Below, piece by piece: positions 50,101 to 62,460 of a stretch of 64,000 bases of DNA. The notes under the pieces were generated by a model. The model made no database searches, had not been told where the DNA came from, and saw only the letters and a program-made list of their open reading frames with translations. The position numbers were made by a program, and so were the translations under genes. Numbering within the stretch: position 1 is the stretch's first letter; every line of letters starts with the position of its first letter. Source of the DNA: Glomus cerebriforme (taxonomy: Eukaryota > Glomeromycota > Glomeromycetes > Glomerales > Glomeraceae); the NCBI GenBank assembly GCA_003550305.1, contig QKYT01000091.1, positions 142,940 through 206,939 on the forward strand, given 5' to 3'.

Positions 50101-51121
50101 TTTTATTAATTAATTTAAAATTTTTTTACTTACCTTAAGAACCGATCAATTATATTTCTTGAGTTAAAAAAAGCAATTAATAAAGTTTTGTTCTATACAT
50201 TTTACATTTAATATTTATATTAATGTATTTTGAATTAGCCAATGAAATTAAAAGAATGTTATTTTGTTACGTACCGGCACATTCCAGTAATGAAATGTGC
50301 AGTACAGTAGTAGTACAGTTATACTGCGCTATTAATAATTCTGCAGTAAATCTGTAGATAAAAAGATTTACAATGAAATTTTGGAAATTCTATACAATTC
50401 TATAAAATGTGTGATTTCCAAACTAATCTACGACTGTCCATCCATTCTTCGTCATTTTTGGTAGTATTTCATTGAGATATTTTATCCAGTGGGGGGATAT
50501 TGCGGCACAGGAGTAGTAATTAATCTGTAGGATGTCTTGTAAAGCAGTTTGAGGCTTACATGGGAATTTTCTAGCTAGATGCCTTTCAAGAGCTTGATTT
50601 TTTGCCTTTTCTGAAAATACTTTTCCGTGTCTTGGGCATTGTGTGCTTTAAGTAAATATTTTTATTTAGTCACTATTTACTTGTGACAGATACAGTACGG
50701 TATACAGTACATGTAAAATCATTTTTCTTGTTTTCTCCCTTCCATTTATTATTTATTGTCTTACGACAATAATTAATGTCGGGTCCCACAACAATGCTTC
50801 GCAGTCTTGTGGTTATAAACATTTTTTGATAATTCCCATAGCCTATCACAGAAATACCATATGTGTATGATGCTTACAGAGAGAGCAGGCAAGTATAGCA
50901 GGCAAGTATGGCAGACAAGTACTAGTGAGTAGCATCCATTTCTATCTTCTCTAAGTATTAAATTTTGGAAGAAAACAGTATCAAAATGCCCATGTTTGAG
51001 CCAATTAACGTCTCAAGATGTGCAGAAAACAGCACTAAAATGCCCATTATGATGCCATTATAATACAAAAAATGTACAAATTGAGTAAAAAAAAAAAAGT
51101 TGTGGACGATGGGACGTATTA
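44112..51121. mobile_element. About 7-kb element with long terminal inverted repeats, decayed
   Basis: The left 290 bases (about 44112-44400) are repeated in reverse complement at about 50757-51121. Good blocks are GACTGCGAAGCATTGTTGTG (44349-44368; partner CACAACAATGCTTCGCAGTC near 50787-50806), AATGGGCATTTTGAT (44283-44297; partner near 50980), and ATTGGCTCAAA. The right arm is longer because of an inserted stretch (about 50823-50965). Between the arms only short open frames remain, some with coding-like composition (for example 46090-46326 and 45324-45480), and no intact transposase. I see no clear target duplication. It is most likely an old large DNA transposon; the superfamily is undetermined. 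Confidence 0.65.
46090..46326 (+). pseudogene. Coding remnant inside the 7-kb element
   Basis: This frame (78 codons) encodes 'EDGEFFDDLCTDDEIEGVST' and 'FSERNQIDPVNKSLRTMRKR', with the amino-acid balance of a real protein rather than chance AT-rich translation. It ends at a stop, and the next frame continues with 'FTDDEKKTVRNFWEIVHT' before another stop at about 46364. A frame break in an older gene carried by the element explains this best. I do not recognise the protein family. Confidence 0.35.
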
Positions 51122-51716
51122 GAAAGTATTACATCATTGTCTTTATTATGTTTAAATTATATGCAGTACAATAGCAAATTAATTATACCTTTCTTAGCGA
51201 AATGTAATTAGCGTATATCATTCATAATTTCTTCGAAAGTAATATAATAAATACACGTGCCCAACTTTTCTAGAATAAACTTAATGAAATACTGTATTCT
51301 TTGGCGCAGCGAATAGAACTTCATTAAAAACCAAGGCATATGATATTTGTTTTTTTTATTTATTTTTGTTGTAATTGCTAAATTAAATAATTTAATTTTT
51401 AAAAATACGCGGAAATCATGAAACAATTTAATTTACAAAAAAAAAAAATTTGAAGTATATGATGATTGGCTGATGGTCTATTTTAGTAATATAATGGCGC
51501 CTACTGACATTTCGTTGTTTTTTAAGGTTTTTTTTAACATTTTGTTGTTAAAAAGATTCAAACGAAAAACATTTAAAGACATTTAATTAAATCAATCTTT
51601 CAATTATCAAGTAGAACATTTATTTTATTTATTTTTAAACCTACTTTAAATAACGTTAACTTTAATATTAGGTCGATCTACGTCTTGGAATCGATTAACA
51701 TCGTTTTAGTTTTTAC
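51122..51716. other. Intergenic region upstream of the intersectin/Pan1-like gene
   Basis: AT-rich, no gene. It must contain the promoter of the gene starting at 51717. No element can be named. Confidence 0.6.
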
Positions 51717-54700
51717 ATGTACCAGAACTTGCAAATAACTTATGGGCAATCTCCTTCTTCGCAACCACAAGTAGTTGCTGGTGCAACATCGGGAGGAGAA
51801 GGAGGAGGTCCTAATATTCCTAACGGTAAGATTAACAGAAAACTAGCATATTAATTATTCTTTAATTACGTTCTACCTGAACTTTTTTTTTATTTAGATA
51901 AATTATTTTCATATCGTGCACTAATATTTATAATCCTATGAATCAAATAGTTCGTCTTTCATTCATTACCGCGTCAGATCAAACGACATTCGAGAAACTT
52001 TATATACAAGGTTGCGCTGGGGGAAAATATTTAACAGGTAAAAATACATATTTTATTTTTTGAATTTCGTTCTTTTGGACGTGAGAACCCATAATTTGAT
52101 TTATGTATCATTTCCAAATTAGGTGAAGGTGCAAAAGAAATCCTTGTAAAATCCAAATTAAATGGCGATACACTTGCTCAAATATGGTTTGTTTTTATTT
52201 GATCTATTTTTTTCATTTCTTTTTTCTTAATTGATATTTATCATTATTATAATTATTTAGGAAATTATCAAACCTTTCAAAAAATAACTATCTCACTTTT
52301 CCTGAATTTGCTCTTGCTATGTATTTAACTAATTTAAAACTCAAAAAACAAGATTTACCTACTACATTATCTGATAATATTAGTAATGAAGTAATGGGTG
52401 TTATTGAACAAATTAAAGCTATTGAACAAGAACATCAAAAACAACAGCAAAAGCAACAACTGCAAACATCACAGATTCAAAGGACTATAAGTCCTTCTCA
52501 TCCTCAAATGATGTCACATCCACAACAACAATATACAGGAATGCCAATGAGTCATAATATGGGACAATATTCTTTAAATCAATCAGGTATTCAAGGTAGT
52601 CCTATTATGCCTAATATGATGCCTTTTACACAACGTATGTTACCACAACAAAATCCTCCGGAACAATATAGTACAACTGGAATAGTGGGAAATGCAAAAA
52701 TTCCTTGGGCTGTAACACCTGAAGAAAAAATACAATATAGGGAAATATTTAAGCAGTGGGATTCACAAGGATTTGGGTATTTAACAGGTAAGTTACGTTA
52801 AGATATTAATATATTTTTCTTTATCTCATTTACAAATAATTTTCGATTTAACAGGTGACAAGGCTAGGGAAATTTTATCACAATCTGGATTACCCCAAAG
52901 TGATTTGATGCAAATATGGTGAGCAAAAATAATGATTTTTCGTCCCAAAAAATATGTATTTTTTAATTTAATTAATAATTATATTTTATTTTAAGGAATT
53001 TGTCTGATCCTAATAACAATGGGAAGTTGAATCAGGATGAGTTTGCAGTTGCTATGCATTTAATTTATAGAAAATTAAATGGATATGATATACCTACTAC
53101 ACTTCCTCCCGAGCTTGTTCCTCCTTCTTCAAGAGAACTATCGGAAAGTGTTAATATGATTAAGAATTTGCTTAAATCTGAAGCTCATAATCATAGTATT
53201 GGATTAGGTACACACACTTCTGGTGCCAATTATGCAAAATCAAGGAGTTTTACTGCTACACCTACAATTAAGAGAAATGATGCAACAGTATACAAACATA
53301 AGGACGATGACAATGTATACGTCTCTTCTTCAAGGCATCGAGTTCCTACAGTATCTCGTAGTCAAAATACTTCATCATATTCTTCTTTGTCAAGGTCATC
53401 ATCTGTATCTGAAAATATAGGCGAAGATAGATCTTCAAAAATATCAGAATTGAAAAAGCAAATTCATGAAAAGCAAATTATGCTGGAAGCTTTATCATAT
53501 ACTGCTGAAACGGCACCAACCTCTTATGGTAGTTCTTATTCTAGTGATTATAGTGATGTTAATGAATGGAAAAATAAAATTAAAGATATTCAAGGAGATA
53601 TCAATGAGAAAGAACGTTCAAATCCTGAATGGCTTAATAGAGAATTTACTCGAAATTTAGAAGAATTAAATTCTTTACTTGAACAACACAAAGATTTAGA
53701 TTATGAATTGAATAATATGCTTGTGATGATTGTTCCTGATTTAATTAGTAGAGTTCGTGAAATGGATAGTAAAATTCCTGACGCTAAATTAGAACTTTTT
53801 AAATTAAAGGAAGGTAGTGGCGGTGGATCCGATTTGAACATTATTGGTACTGGTCCCGGAGGGACAATCACAGAATCAGATAGAATTAGAGCGAAAGCAC
53901 AAGCTATGATTCAAGCTCGTATGGCTGAAATTACCGGTAAACCAGTTAGTTTAGGTGGTGGTGGTTCAAATTCTAGATTGCTTGAAGAAGAGACCGATAG
54001 AATTAATTCTGAAAAAGCTGAACGGGAATATAAAGTAGTTGAAATTGAAAGAAGTATTTCAAAATTACAAGATTCTATGATAAGAATTTCAAGAGAAAGA
54101 GAAGAAATTGAAAATAAATATAGTAAAGTTGAACGTAATAAAAGGGATCGGGAAAGTGAAAACCAAAAATGGGAAGATGGTATTGGTGTAGGAGATGAAG
54201 TTAGAAGGTTTATTCAAGATCTTAAAAGAGATAGTTCAACATCATCCCGTTATGATTATAATGATTCTTATTCTTCATCTCGTAGTGTTCCATATAACAG
54301 AAGTCCTTCCACTTCATCTACATCGAGTTCAGTTTATACTTCTGTAAGTAATACAACTGCTAGTTCATTATCTAATTCTAAATCACCTGAAGAACGTGAT
54401 GCTTTTATCAAAGCAGAAGCTCAACGTAGAATACAAGAAAGATTTAATGCTTTGGGTGTTAAAAAAACAAGTTATTCAAAATCAACTCCATCATCTGCTC
54501 CCGATTCACCTACTCTATCGGACCGTTTGGCTCGTGAAAAAACTGAATTAGCTGAAAAAAAAGCTCGTGCAGAGCGCGAAGCAGAAGAACGTGAACGAAT
54601 AAGATCCGAAAAACTTTTAGCTGAAAAACAAAGGAAAGCAGAGCTAGATGCAGAAAAATTACGTAAAATGGAAGAATTTGAAAGGAGAGAGGAAGAAAGA

Positions 54701-57700
54701 AGAAACCAGTGGTTAGCAGAAGCAAAAGAGCTTGAAAAAGCTAAAGATAGAAAAGCTCGTGAGAAAGAAGAAGCTGCACGTGAAAGAGAATTAGAATTAG
54801 AACGTAAAAGAGTTGAAGCAGCTGAAAGAGAAAAGAAACTTGAAGAAGAAAGATTAGCACGTATTAAGAGAGAAGCTGAAGAACGTGCTGCAGAAGAAGA
54901 ACGTAGAAGGATAGAACAAGAAGCATTAATAGAAAATTCTAAGGCGGCCAGAGAAAAAGCAAAGAAAATGGAGGAAGAGGCCAAACAACGTGAAGAAGCT
55001 GCTAAACGTGAAGCTGAAAGAATAAAGACCAAAAGGGAAGATTCCACATTTTCGGTTAAATCTTCTGATAGTGGACCACAAACACCATCATCTATAGATT
55101 CTAGTAGAAATAATCCATTTTTGAATTTAAGTTCTCAAGAAAAAAAACAAATCGATTCAAATGAAGATGATTCTATAAAAAGTACCAATCCGTTCTTTAA
55201 GTTTACTTCTGGTTCTACTGTTCAATCTAACGCACCATCATCACCTAATGACAAACATGATGATGACGATTGGAATGTTGTTAATAATGAAGAAAGTAGT
55301 GACGATGATTTTCCTCCGGGAAATACAAGACAACTTGCATCTAAATTGTTCGGTTCTTCTTCATTTGAACCTCCAAATTTTGAATCACTGAAAACCTCTC
55401 CACCTCAATCAAGTTCAGTTTTTACATTTTCATCACCTATTTCGAAAGTACCTACATCTAATGTGACTACGACATCAGATTCTATTCCACCACCACCACC
55501 ACTTCCTAACAATTCCAATGATGTTCCACCACCACCACCACTTCCTAATTCCAATGATGTTCCACCGTCGCCTCCACTTCCTAATTCCAATGATGTTCCA
55601 CCACCGCCTCCACTTCCTAATTCCAATGATGTTCCACCACCACCACCACTTCCTAGTTTTAATGATGTTCCACCACCACCACCACTTCCTAGTTTTAATG
55701 ATGTTCCACCACCACCACCACAACCACAGCAGCCATTATCTTCCGGCAATCAATCGAAATCATCTCTGCCACCGCCTTCTAATTCACGAAACGCTTTATT
55801 AAGCCAAATTCAACAAGGAGCAAAATTAAAGCCTACGAAGACCAATGATCGATCTTCACCTTCAGTTGGAGGTATGTTATAATTATTTATTATAAAATTA
55901 CATTTAGAATGAGTTAATAATATTTTCTACCATTATATAATAAAATAGGTAAAGCTCATGATTCTAATTCTTCTGCACAAAGTTCTTCTGGTGGTGTACC
56001 CCAACCAGCTACTGGTATGGGTGGTTTATCTGGTCTTGGTGCCTTGTTTGCAGGTGGAGTTCCTAAGCTAAAGAGTCGTGGAGGAATTGAAACCGGAAGT
56101 TCGGCTACTGAAAATTCTACCTCTAAATCTTCTCCCCCTACGCGTCAAAAAACCATGGGAAGAAGAGTATCTGCGGATTGGTTCGGTAATTTATCATCAG
56201 ATCAACTTGCTGGTGAAGAAACTCCAAAACCACAATCTACTACCAAAACTGAAACGCCTGTAAATGAAGGAAACCCCATTTTGGAACAAGAAGTTACATC
56301 TCCTACTTCAATATCTGCGGATAATGACATTGATTATTCCCAAGAATTTCGGGTCAAATCTTTATATAATTATCCTGGTTCTGGCGGTGCAGATGAGCTT
56401 ACATTCGATGCCGGAATTGTTTTTGTGGCTCATCCATCTAAAAATCCAAAAAACGTAGAATGGTGGCATGGTTTGATTGAAGAAACTGGTTCAAAGGGAT
56501 GGTTCCCCAAAAATTTTGTTGAAATATATAAAGAAGGTAATTATCGTGAAAAAAACTTTATGTATACCTTAATATCATATTAATTATGTATAATTTTAAA
56601 TCCAAATAATAGAAAAAGAAATTTGCAAAGCAAAAGCATTATACGATTATAAACCTCAAAACTCTACGGAACTTGAAATTAAAGCCGGTAACATTGTTTC
56701 CATTCTCGACAAATCTTTGAATGACTGGTGGAAAGCAGAGTTTGAAGGCTCTAAAGGATTTGTTCCTGCGAATTATGTCGAAGAAATTACTAGTAGTAGC
56801 GGTTAGTGTTTGACTTTAATGTATTCTTTTTTAGTAGTGGAATGTATGTGTCAAATCATCTTCCCATATGTTTTATTACATATTTATTATAAATTTCAAG
56901 AAAAAGTTTTTAGAAGCTTTAAGCAATATATATTTGTTAAATAAAATCCAATGTAATATTATAATTTATTTATTTTGTTGTGCCTTGATAAATAATGAAA
57001 ATATTCTTTTGCGTTTTTATTTTCTTTATTATTTTTTTTCTTAATTTTATTTTCTATGTCGCGCATATAACGGCACAACGTAGACCTTAACAAAACGAGT
57101 ACAGATGAATCAAATGAGTCAGATGAAGAAAATTCAAGTGGAGATGAGACGAATGAAGATATTTCAAGTCAGGATGAATCCAGTAAAGATGAATCCTTTT
57201 CTAAAAATCATTACGTCAATTCAAAAACAAAGATTATCAATAGTTCTATGCAAGAAGATCTAGATTCTTCATCTAAAAAAACTAATACAAAGATTTTACC
57301 TATTGACATTCCAAAACTCAATATTCAAAGTGTAAATTCACCAACTAAAAATACATTTAAAAAAGAACCACTTAGAGTTGATGTTAATGGATTATTTCCC
57401 GCTAAATTAACTAGAAAGTCAAGTCTTGAAGTTGCTAGGAGTCCAAGTCCCACAAGATTATTTGGAGGAAGTCCAATTATGTCCATTCCTTGGATGCAAT
57501 TAGGTGACCATACTCATAAAAATCATAATAATTCACTTCTAGGAGTTTCTCCGCCAAATCATCCTTCGAGACCAGAGAGCCCCGTGTCACCTGGATATGT
57601 ATGTAAAACATCTTAATATCATTTTCATATGAAATACGTAATATTATATCTTGTAAACATGTTTTTGTTTTATTTTTTTTTAAGGGTCCCTCTTCTATAA

Positions 57701-59859
57701 CATGGACAAGTATCATGGATCCTGAAACAATCAAAGATCTATCAAAAGAAGAACGTAAAAGACAAGAAGCGATTTATGAATTAATAACAACGGAACAAAG
57801 TTACCTTCGAGATCTTCAAATGATAGTTGAGGTATTTTATGGACCTTTACAAAATATATTATCAACAGCCGATTTAAACATTATATTTTCAAATGTTGAG
57901 GATATATTACTTTGTAATACGGCTATATTGAGTGATTTAGAACAAAGGCAAAAAGATGATAAATTATTCGTTAATAATATTGGAGATTTACTTTTAAACC
58001 ATTCAGATGATTTAAAATGCTATGAAATATATTGTGGTGGACAATTAAATTCAAGTAAATTCTTACAAAAAAAACGTAATGAAGATAAATTATTTGCGGA
58101 GTTTCTTAAGGTAAATTTTTTTTTATTTGATAAATAAATATAGCAATTTATTGATCAATATACTTAATATAAATTATAGAAAGCTCAACAGGATCCAAAA
58201 TGCGGGTCATTGGATTTATCGAGCTTTTTGTTGAAGCCCATGCAGAGAATAACAAGATATCCCTTACTCATACGTCAGGTATTAAAATTATGTACGTTTT
58301 TCCTTTCATTACAAATTTTCCCATTAAATCGATTATCTTTTGTTCCTTTTTTTATTAGATATTACATTATACTGGTAAAGATCATTCAGATCAAGAAGAT
58401 TTGATGCGAGCTTTACATAAAGCTGAAGCTATTTTAGAATCTACTAATGAAGCAGCACGCGAACAAGAAAATAAACTTAAATTAGCAGATATATCAACAT
58501 TAGTGGATCTTGAAGATTTAGAAGAGGTGAGGAAATTGTCTTGAATTCTTCCCTAAATTGGGATTAATTATTAATTAAATTTGTTTGATTTTAAAGAAAT
58601 TGGATTTAACGAGTACAACTCGATCCGTTGGAAAAAGACAATTTATTCTTGAAGGATCACTCAAGAAGTCCAAAAGTGGTAGAAATTTATATGGTTACTT
58701 ATTTAATGATTTATTGTTACTTGCACAACATAATAAAAAATCAGTTGCAAAGGGATATAAATATGCATTATATAAACCGGTATTTGTTATGATTATTATT
58801 GTTTTTTTTTGTTCTATACAATTATATTAATTTGTGAATTTTTTATTATAGCCAATCTTATTGAATGAAATAGTTGTAAAAGATACTGGTCAAGGTTTGT
58901 GATTATTATTATTATTATTATTATTTTGTATTCTTATAGAAGTTACTACAATTACATCTTTCTCTGTCTATTTTTTTCAATAATAATATTTTGAATTTTA
59001 TAGATGAAACATTTCAAATCGTTCATATTGAAGATGTTATCAATCTGAAAGCAAGTAATATTTCGGTAAAGCAACAGTGGGTTAACCAACTTGAAACTGC
59101 AAATGGGTATTGTCTAGAAGTTGAGAGACAAAAACAAAAAAAAGGCATGTAGAACATAATAATATTATAATTAAATACTATGTCATCTAAATTATTTGTT
59201 ATTTATATGTGATAAATTTTTATTATAACAGAAAACTTAACACCAACTAACAGTATTGGTACTTTAAAAGTAACAGTATATGAAGCTGTAATACCGATGG
59301 AGGCACATGGTTAGTTATAATCATAAATCAAGTATATTTGTGTGTATATTTTAAATATTTTTTTCAATGGTATAGAAAAAATTCCCGTGAACACATACTG
59401 TCAGGTTCAATTAAATAGACAAGTCTTCAAAACCAAAGTCGTAAAAGATGATATATTTCCTCGTTGGAATCAAGTAATTGGAATTTTTACTAAGAATTTT
59501 TATAAATTTATTGAATTTATTACATATATTAACCTTTTATATCTATGTAATCTATGTAGTATCTAATGTTTTCTGTTACAACTTTGGAAGATACACTGAA
59601 ATTATCGGTATATCAATATGATAAGTACACACAAGATGGTAAGCATCAAAATTGATTCCGCTTTTGTTCAGTAATTTATAATTGACTCTATTATTTAACT
59701 TAAAATATAGAATACTTGGGGAAAGCCGAAATAAAATTACATTTTCTTGAACATTATGGAGGGAATGAAACGGATAAAATTCCATTAGAATTAAAAGATG
59801 TTGCACCAGGAAGACCATTCGGATCTATATCTGTATATTTAAATTATAAACCATTTTAA
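51717..59859 (+). CDS. Intersectin/Pan1-type endocytic scaffold with RhoGEF
   Basis: Nineteen exons rebuilt in frame: 51717-51825, 51951-52037, 52123-52186, 52261-52787, 52855-52918, 52996-55871, 55949-56536, 56613-56801, 57084-57598, 57685-58110, 58180-58278, 58359-58526, 58597-58779, 58852-58894, 59004-59144, 59232-59309, 59376-59473, 59560-59638, 59711-59859 (6483 nt, about 2160 aa). Domains: EH1 about 38-125 ('LAQIW'), EH2 about 240-330 ('[13 protein letters not shown]'), coiled coils (especially about 820-960), proline repeats (about 1110-1195), WH2 about 1215-1235 ('[15 protein letters not shown]'), SH3 about 1376-1437 and 1440-1497, DH about 1695-1880 ('EQSYLRDL', '[13 protein letters not shown]'), PH about 1905-2025, C2 about 2030-2160. 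Family role: clathrin endocytosis, Arp2/3-linked actin assembly, Rho-family GTPase exchange. One intron uses GC-AG. Confidence 0.9.
55487..55726 (+). repeat. 36-bp coding minisatellite (Asn-Asp-Val-Pro5 repeat)
   Basis: Within the scaffold gene, the unit starting AATGATGTTCCACCACCACC recurs with an exact 36-base period at 55517, 55553, 55589, 55625, 55661 and 55697. It encodes about six copies of '[12 protein letters not shown]' (two late copies have 'SF', and one has PPSPP). Such proline tracts bind SH3 domains and profilin. The copy number is likely to vary between strains. Confidence 0.9.
59145..59231 (+). other. GC-AG intron in the scaffold gene
   Basis: Exon 15 ends AAAAAAAG and the intron begins GCATGT. 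Taking GC as the donor keeps the C2 domain in frame ('[17 protein letters not shown]'). The nearest GT four bases later would shift the frame into an early stop. The acceptor is ATAACAG at 59225-59231. Confidence 0.75.
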
Positions 59860-61812
59860 TACTTTTTTTTTAATTAATTATTTAAATTAATTTATCATTA
59901 TAGTTAAAATAATTATTGCATAATTTTTCGTGATTATTAATTATTAATTGTTATTTAATTATTGTAATTGTAGTTAAATTTAAATTTTAAAATTATATAT
60001 ATATAGTAAGTTTATGAATAATAATTTGTAATTTATATTCATAATTGATATATTAAAGCAAAATTATAATTGATCTCCCCTAGTTACGCCAAATTGCACA
60101 TGAACAAAAATATTCTAATTTGAATCTAGTATTAAATAAAATAAAAATAAAATATTCAAAATTTCCAAATCTATTAATTTTTCCTATTCTTCCTCTTCGT
60201 ACTCCTTGGCACATGTAATCAATAATCAATATCAAGAAAAATAAAACTTGGAAAATAATCTTGGTTTGTTTTTGTGTAGTTGTTGAAATCCTATTTGACC
60301 ATTCTTGCTCTTTGTTTTGATGTGATTCTGGAACTCTGGAAAGCTTGTGTTTTATAGAGTAAATTAGTAATTATTGCATGGCATCTGATTACCACATAGT
60401 GATCTTGCATGATTTCGGGAAAACCTCTGTTCAATACACACTATTCCAATTCTGTTCATTAACAATCAAAATTGATTGTCCTCTGCTGGATTTCTTTTTC
60501 ATTGATTAAGTCACCAAATTCAGTAGCGATAAATCGCTTTGGTATCGAATCACTGTCATTTATTATATTAGGCAAGACCGCATATATCATTAAAACCTTT
60601 TACTTACTATATATCGAAGGATCGAGTTCAAGAAATGTTAATTCGGTCAATGTGTTCTTTTTAATTCACGTAAAAATAATTAGATCGAATTTCAAATTTT
60701 CCGAATACAAATAAATTAGTTCATATTTTTCGTCAAAATCGCTACTACTTGTGCAGTTTACAAATAATATTACCAAATATCCTCAAATAATAAATTTCTA
60801 CAGCGAGTCCCTTATCCAATTAGAGAGTAACGGAAAACCTAGAAAGATATTCATTTATATTAGTATTTAATATCTAAAGGATGCTGTGACTAATCTAAAC
60901 CAAAGACTAATTTTTCCTTCACTGTAATGCGGTACATTACATTTTAAATTAACATTTAAAGGACGTGTTGTGAGTAAATTTTGATTATGCAATGTACTAA
61001 ATTTGTTCATGTTTCTATTGCTTTTAATGACTCATACTCAAAATAAATATAATATGAATAATTATATTTCATTTGTGCCATGCTGTTTTATTAAAAGTAA
61101 TAATTTCTACTGTATATATGTTTGTCGAGAATGAGATTGATATTATTGGCAAGAAAAAAAGAAAGAGCTCTTATAACGAATTGGGTGAGAAGATCCTGCT
61201 AAGCAAGCTTAAATTGACCAAATAATCATAAGAAATTGTTTGATTATCACACTATTTAAATATATTGTTAAAGAGGATTACGCTAAATTAGAACAAAAGT
61301 TTTCTTATCTAAAACTATTGTTAATGACAGATTGGTAATTTTAAACAACAATTATTCTACCATCACAGTTATCAAAAATACAGGTTCGATTTATCTACCA
61401 GATTTAGTACAGAAAATTTAGGTCAAGCGATAAAAGAAATTTAGAATTTCTTTAATATGATTTAACTAATTATTTGACACCAATAGATACCTATCAACAA
61501 TCTATGAAAGATAAAAATATTATTAATTAACATGACTTCGACTAAAGTTTTATATTTTTGAGTTAAATCATTTTTATAATACGGTATATTTACAATCTCA
61601 AATTTTCAAAAGAAAATAAATTTAAAGTAGTGGTAATTTTATAATTATTTAGTAATATTTATATTCAAAAGATAATTACCATATGGTGTACATACTGTAT
61701 AAATATTTGCTTGAAAAATAAGTCTGTTACGATAAAATATTTTTTTATTTTTACTAATACACGATCCAAATTAGTCTATGATGCCTATATTAGGTATGTT
61801 ATGTCTATTTTA
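59860..61812. other. Intergenic region
   Basis: No gene supportable over about 1.95 kb. The AT-rich start is the 3' flank of the scaffold gene. An 80-codon frame at 60472-60714 has no recognisable family. Confidence 0.5.
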
Positions 61813-61922
61813 TGGCGCACGGCAGAAGTCAAAAGGTTGTTGTTTTCTAATAAGTTGGTTGTTGTTTTGTAACAAGTTGCTTGTTGTAAAAACAACAACC
61901 TTTTGACTTCTGCCGTACACCA
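61813..61922. mobile_element. 110-bp MITE with 37-bp inverted repeats and TA target duplication
   Basis: The left arm starts TGGCGCACGGCAGAAGTCAA and continues AAGGTTGTTGTTTT; the right arm is its reverse complement with three to four differences and ends TGCCGTACACCA. Both sides are flanked by TA (61811-61812 and 61923-61924), the target duplication of Tc1/mariner-type elements. The centre repeats GTTGGTTGTTGTTTTG-like words. It is non-coding. If transcribed, it would fold into a long hairpin. Confidence 0.85.
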
Positions 61923-62460
61923 TACTATTTACGAGCTTATACTGAATTTTTATTTCTTAACTTCATTTATAGTAAATTTGTATAATTTGATTTTTATATA
62001 TTATATTAGGTATAACCGCATTTCTATTGTCAATTGTGTGACTCAGATTTATAAAGATGCAAAAAAGTCTTTAAAAATTTCAAAAAAAAAATAAAAATGG
62101 ACAAACTAACATTCTCGCATTTTTATGATATCTTAGAACACGTAAATAAATTAAGTAAATTTCAAAATTATTCGATATAAGTTAATGGATCAAAATCAAA
62201 TATTTAGACCAAAAAGCTCAAATGTATGTATTATCCTTCATGAAATAATATTTTTATTTATTATAATAATTATTTAAAAAAAAAAGGTTTATTTTATTGT
62301 TTTTCTTTTTTTTTATTAAATACAGTAAATAAATGTTTTTTCGTAATTATTAATTGTTCATTTGATTATTTTAAAAATTAAAAATAAAATAAAAATAAAA
62401 ATTTAGTTTAATTTAAAAATGTCTCTAATCTATTCTATATTAACAAATCTAAATTAATTT
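61923..62460. other. Intergenic region
   Basis: AT-rich, with A and T runs; no gene or repeat recognised. Confidence 0.5.

Noticed and set aside
54472..55047. 191-codon Ser/Leu-rich minus-strand frame
   Set aside because: Shadow of the Glu/Arg/Lys-rich coiled coil of the scaffold gene.
55405..55749. Glycine-rich and Trp-rich frames antisense to the proline repeats
   Set aside because: Produced by reading the 36-bp minisatellite in other frames.
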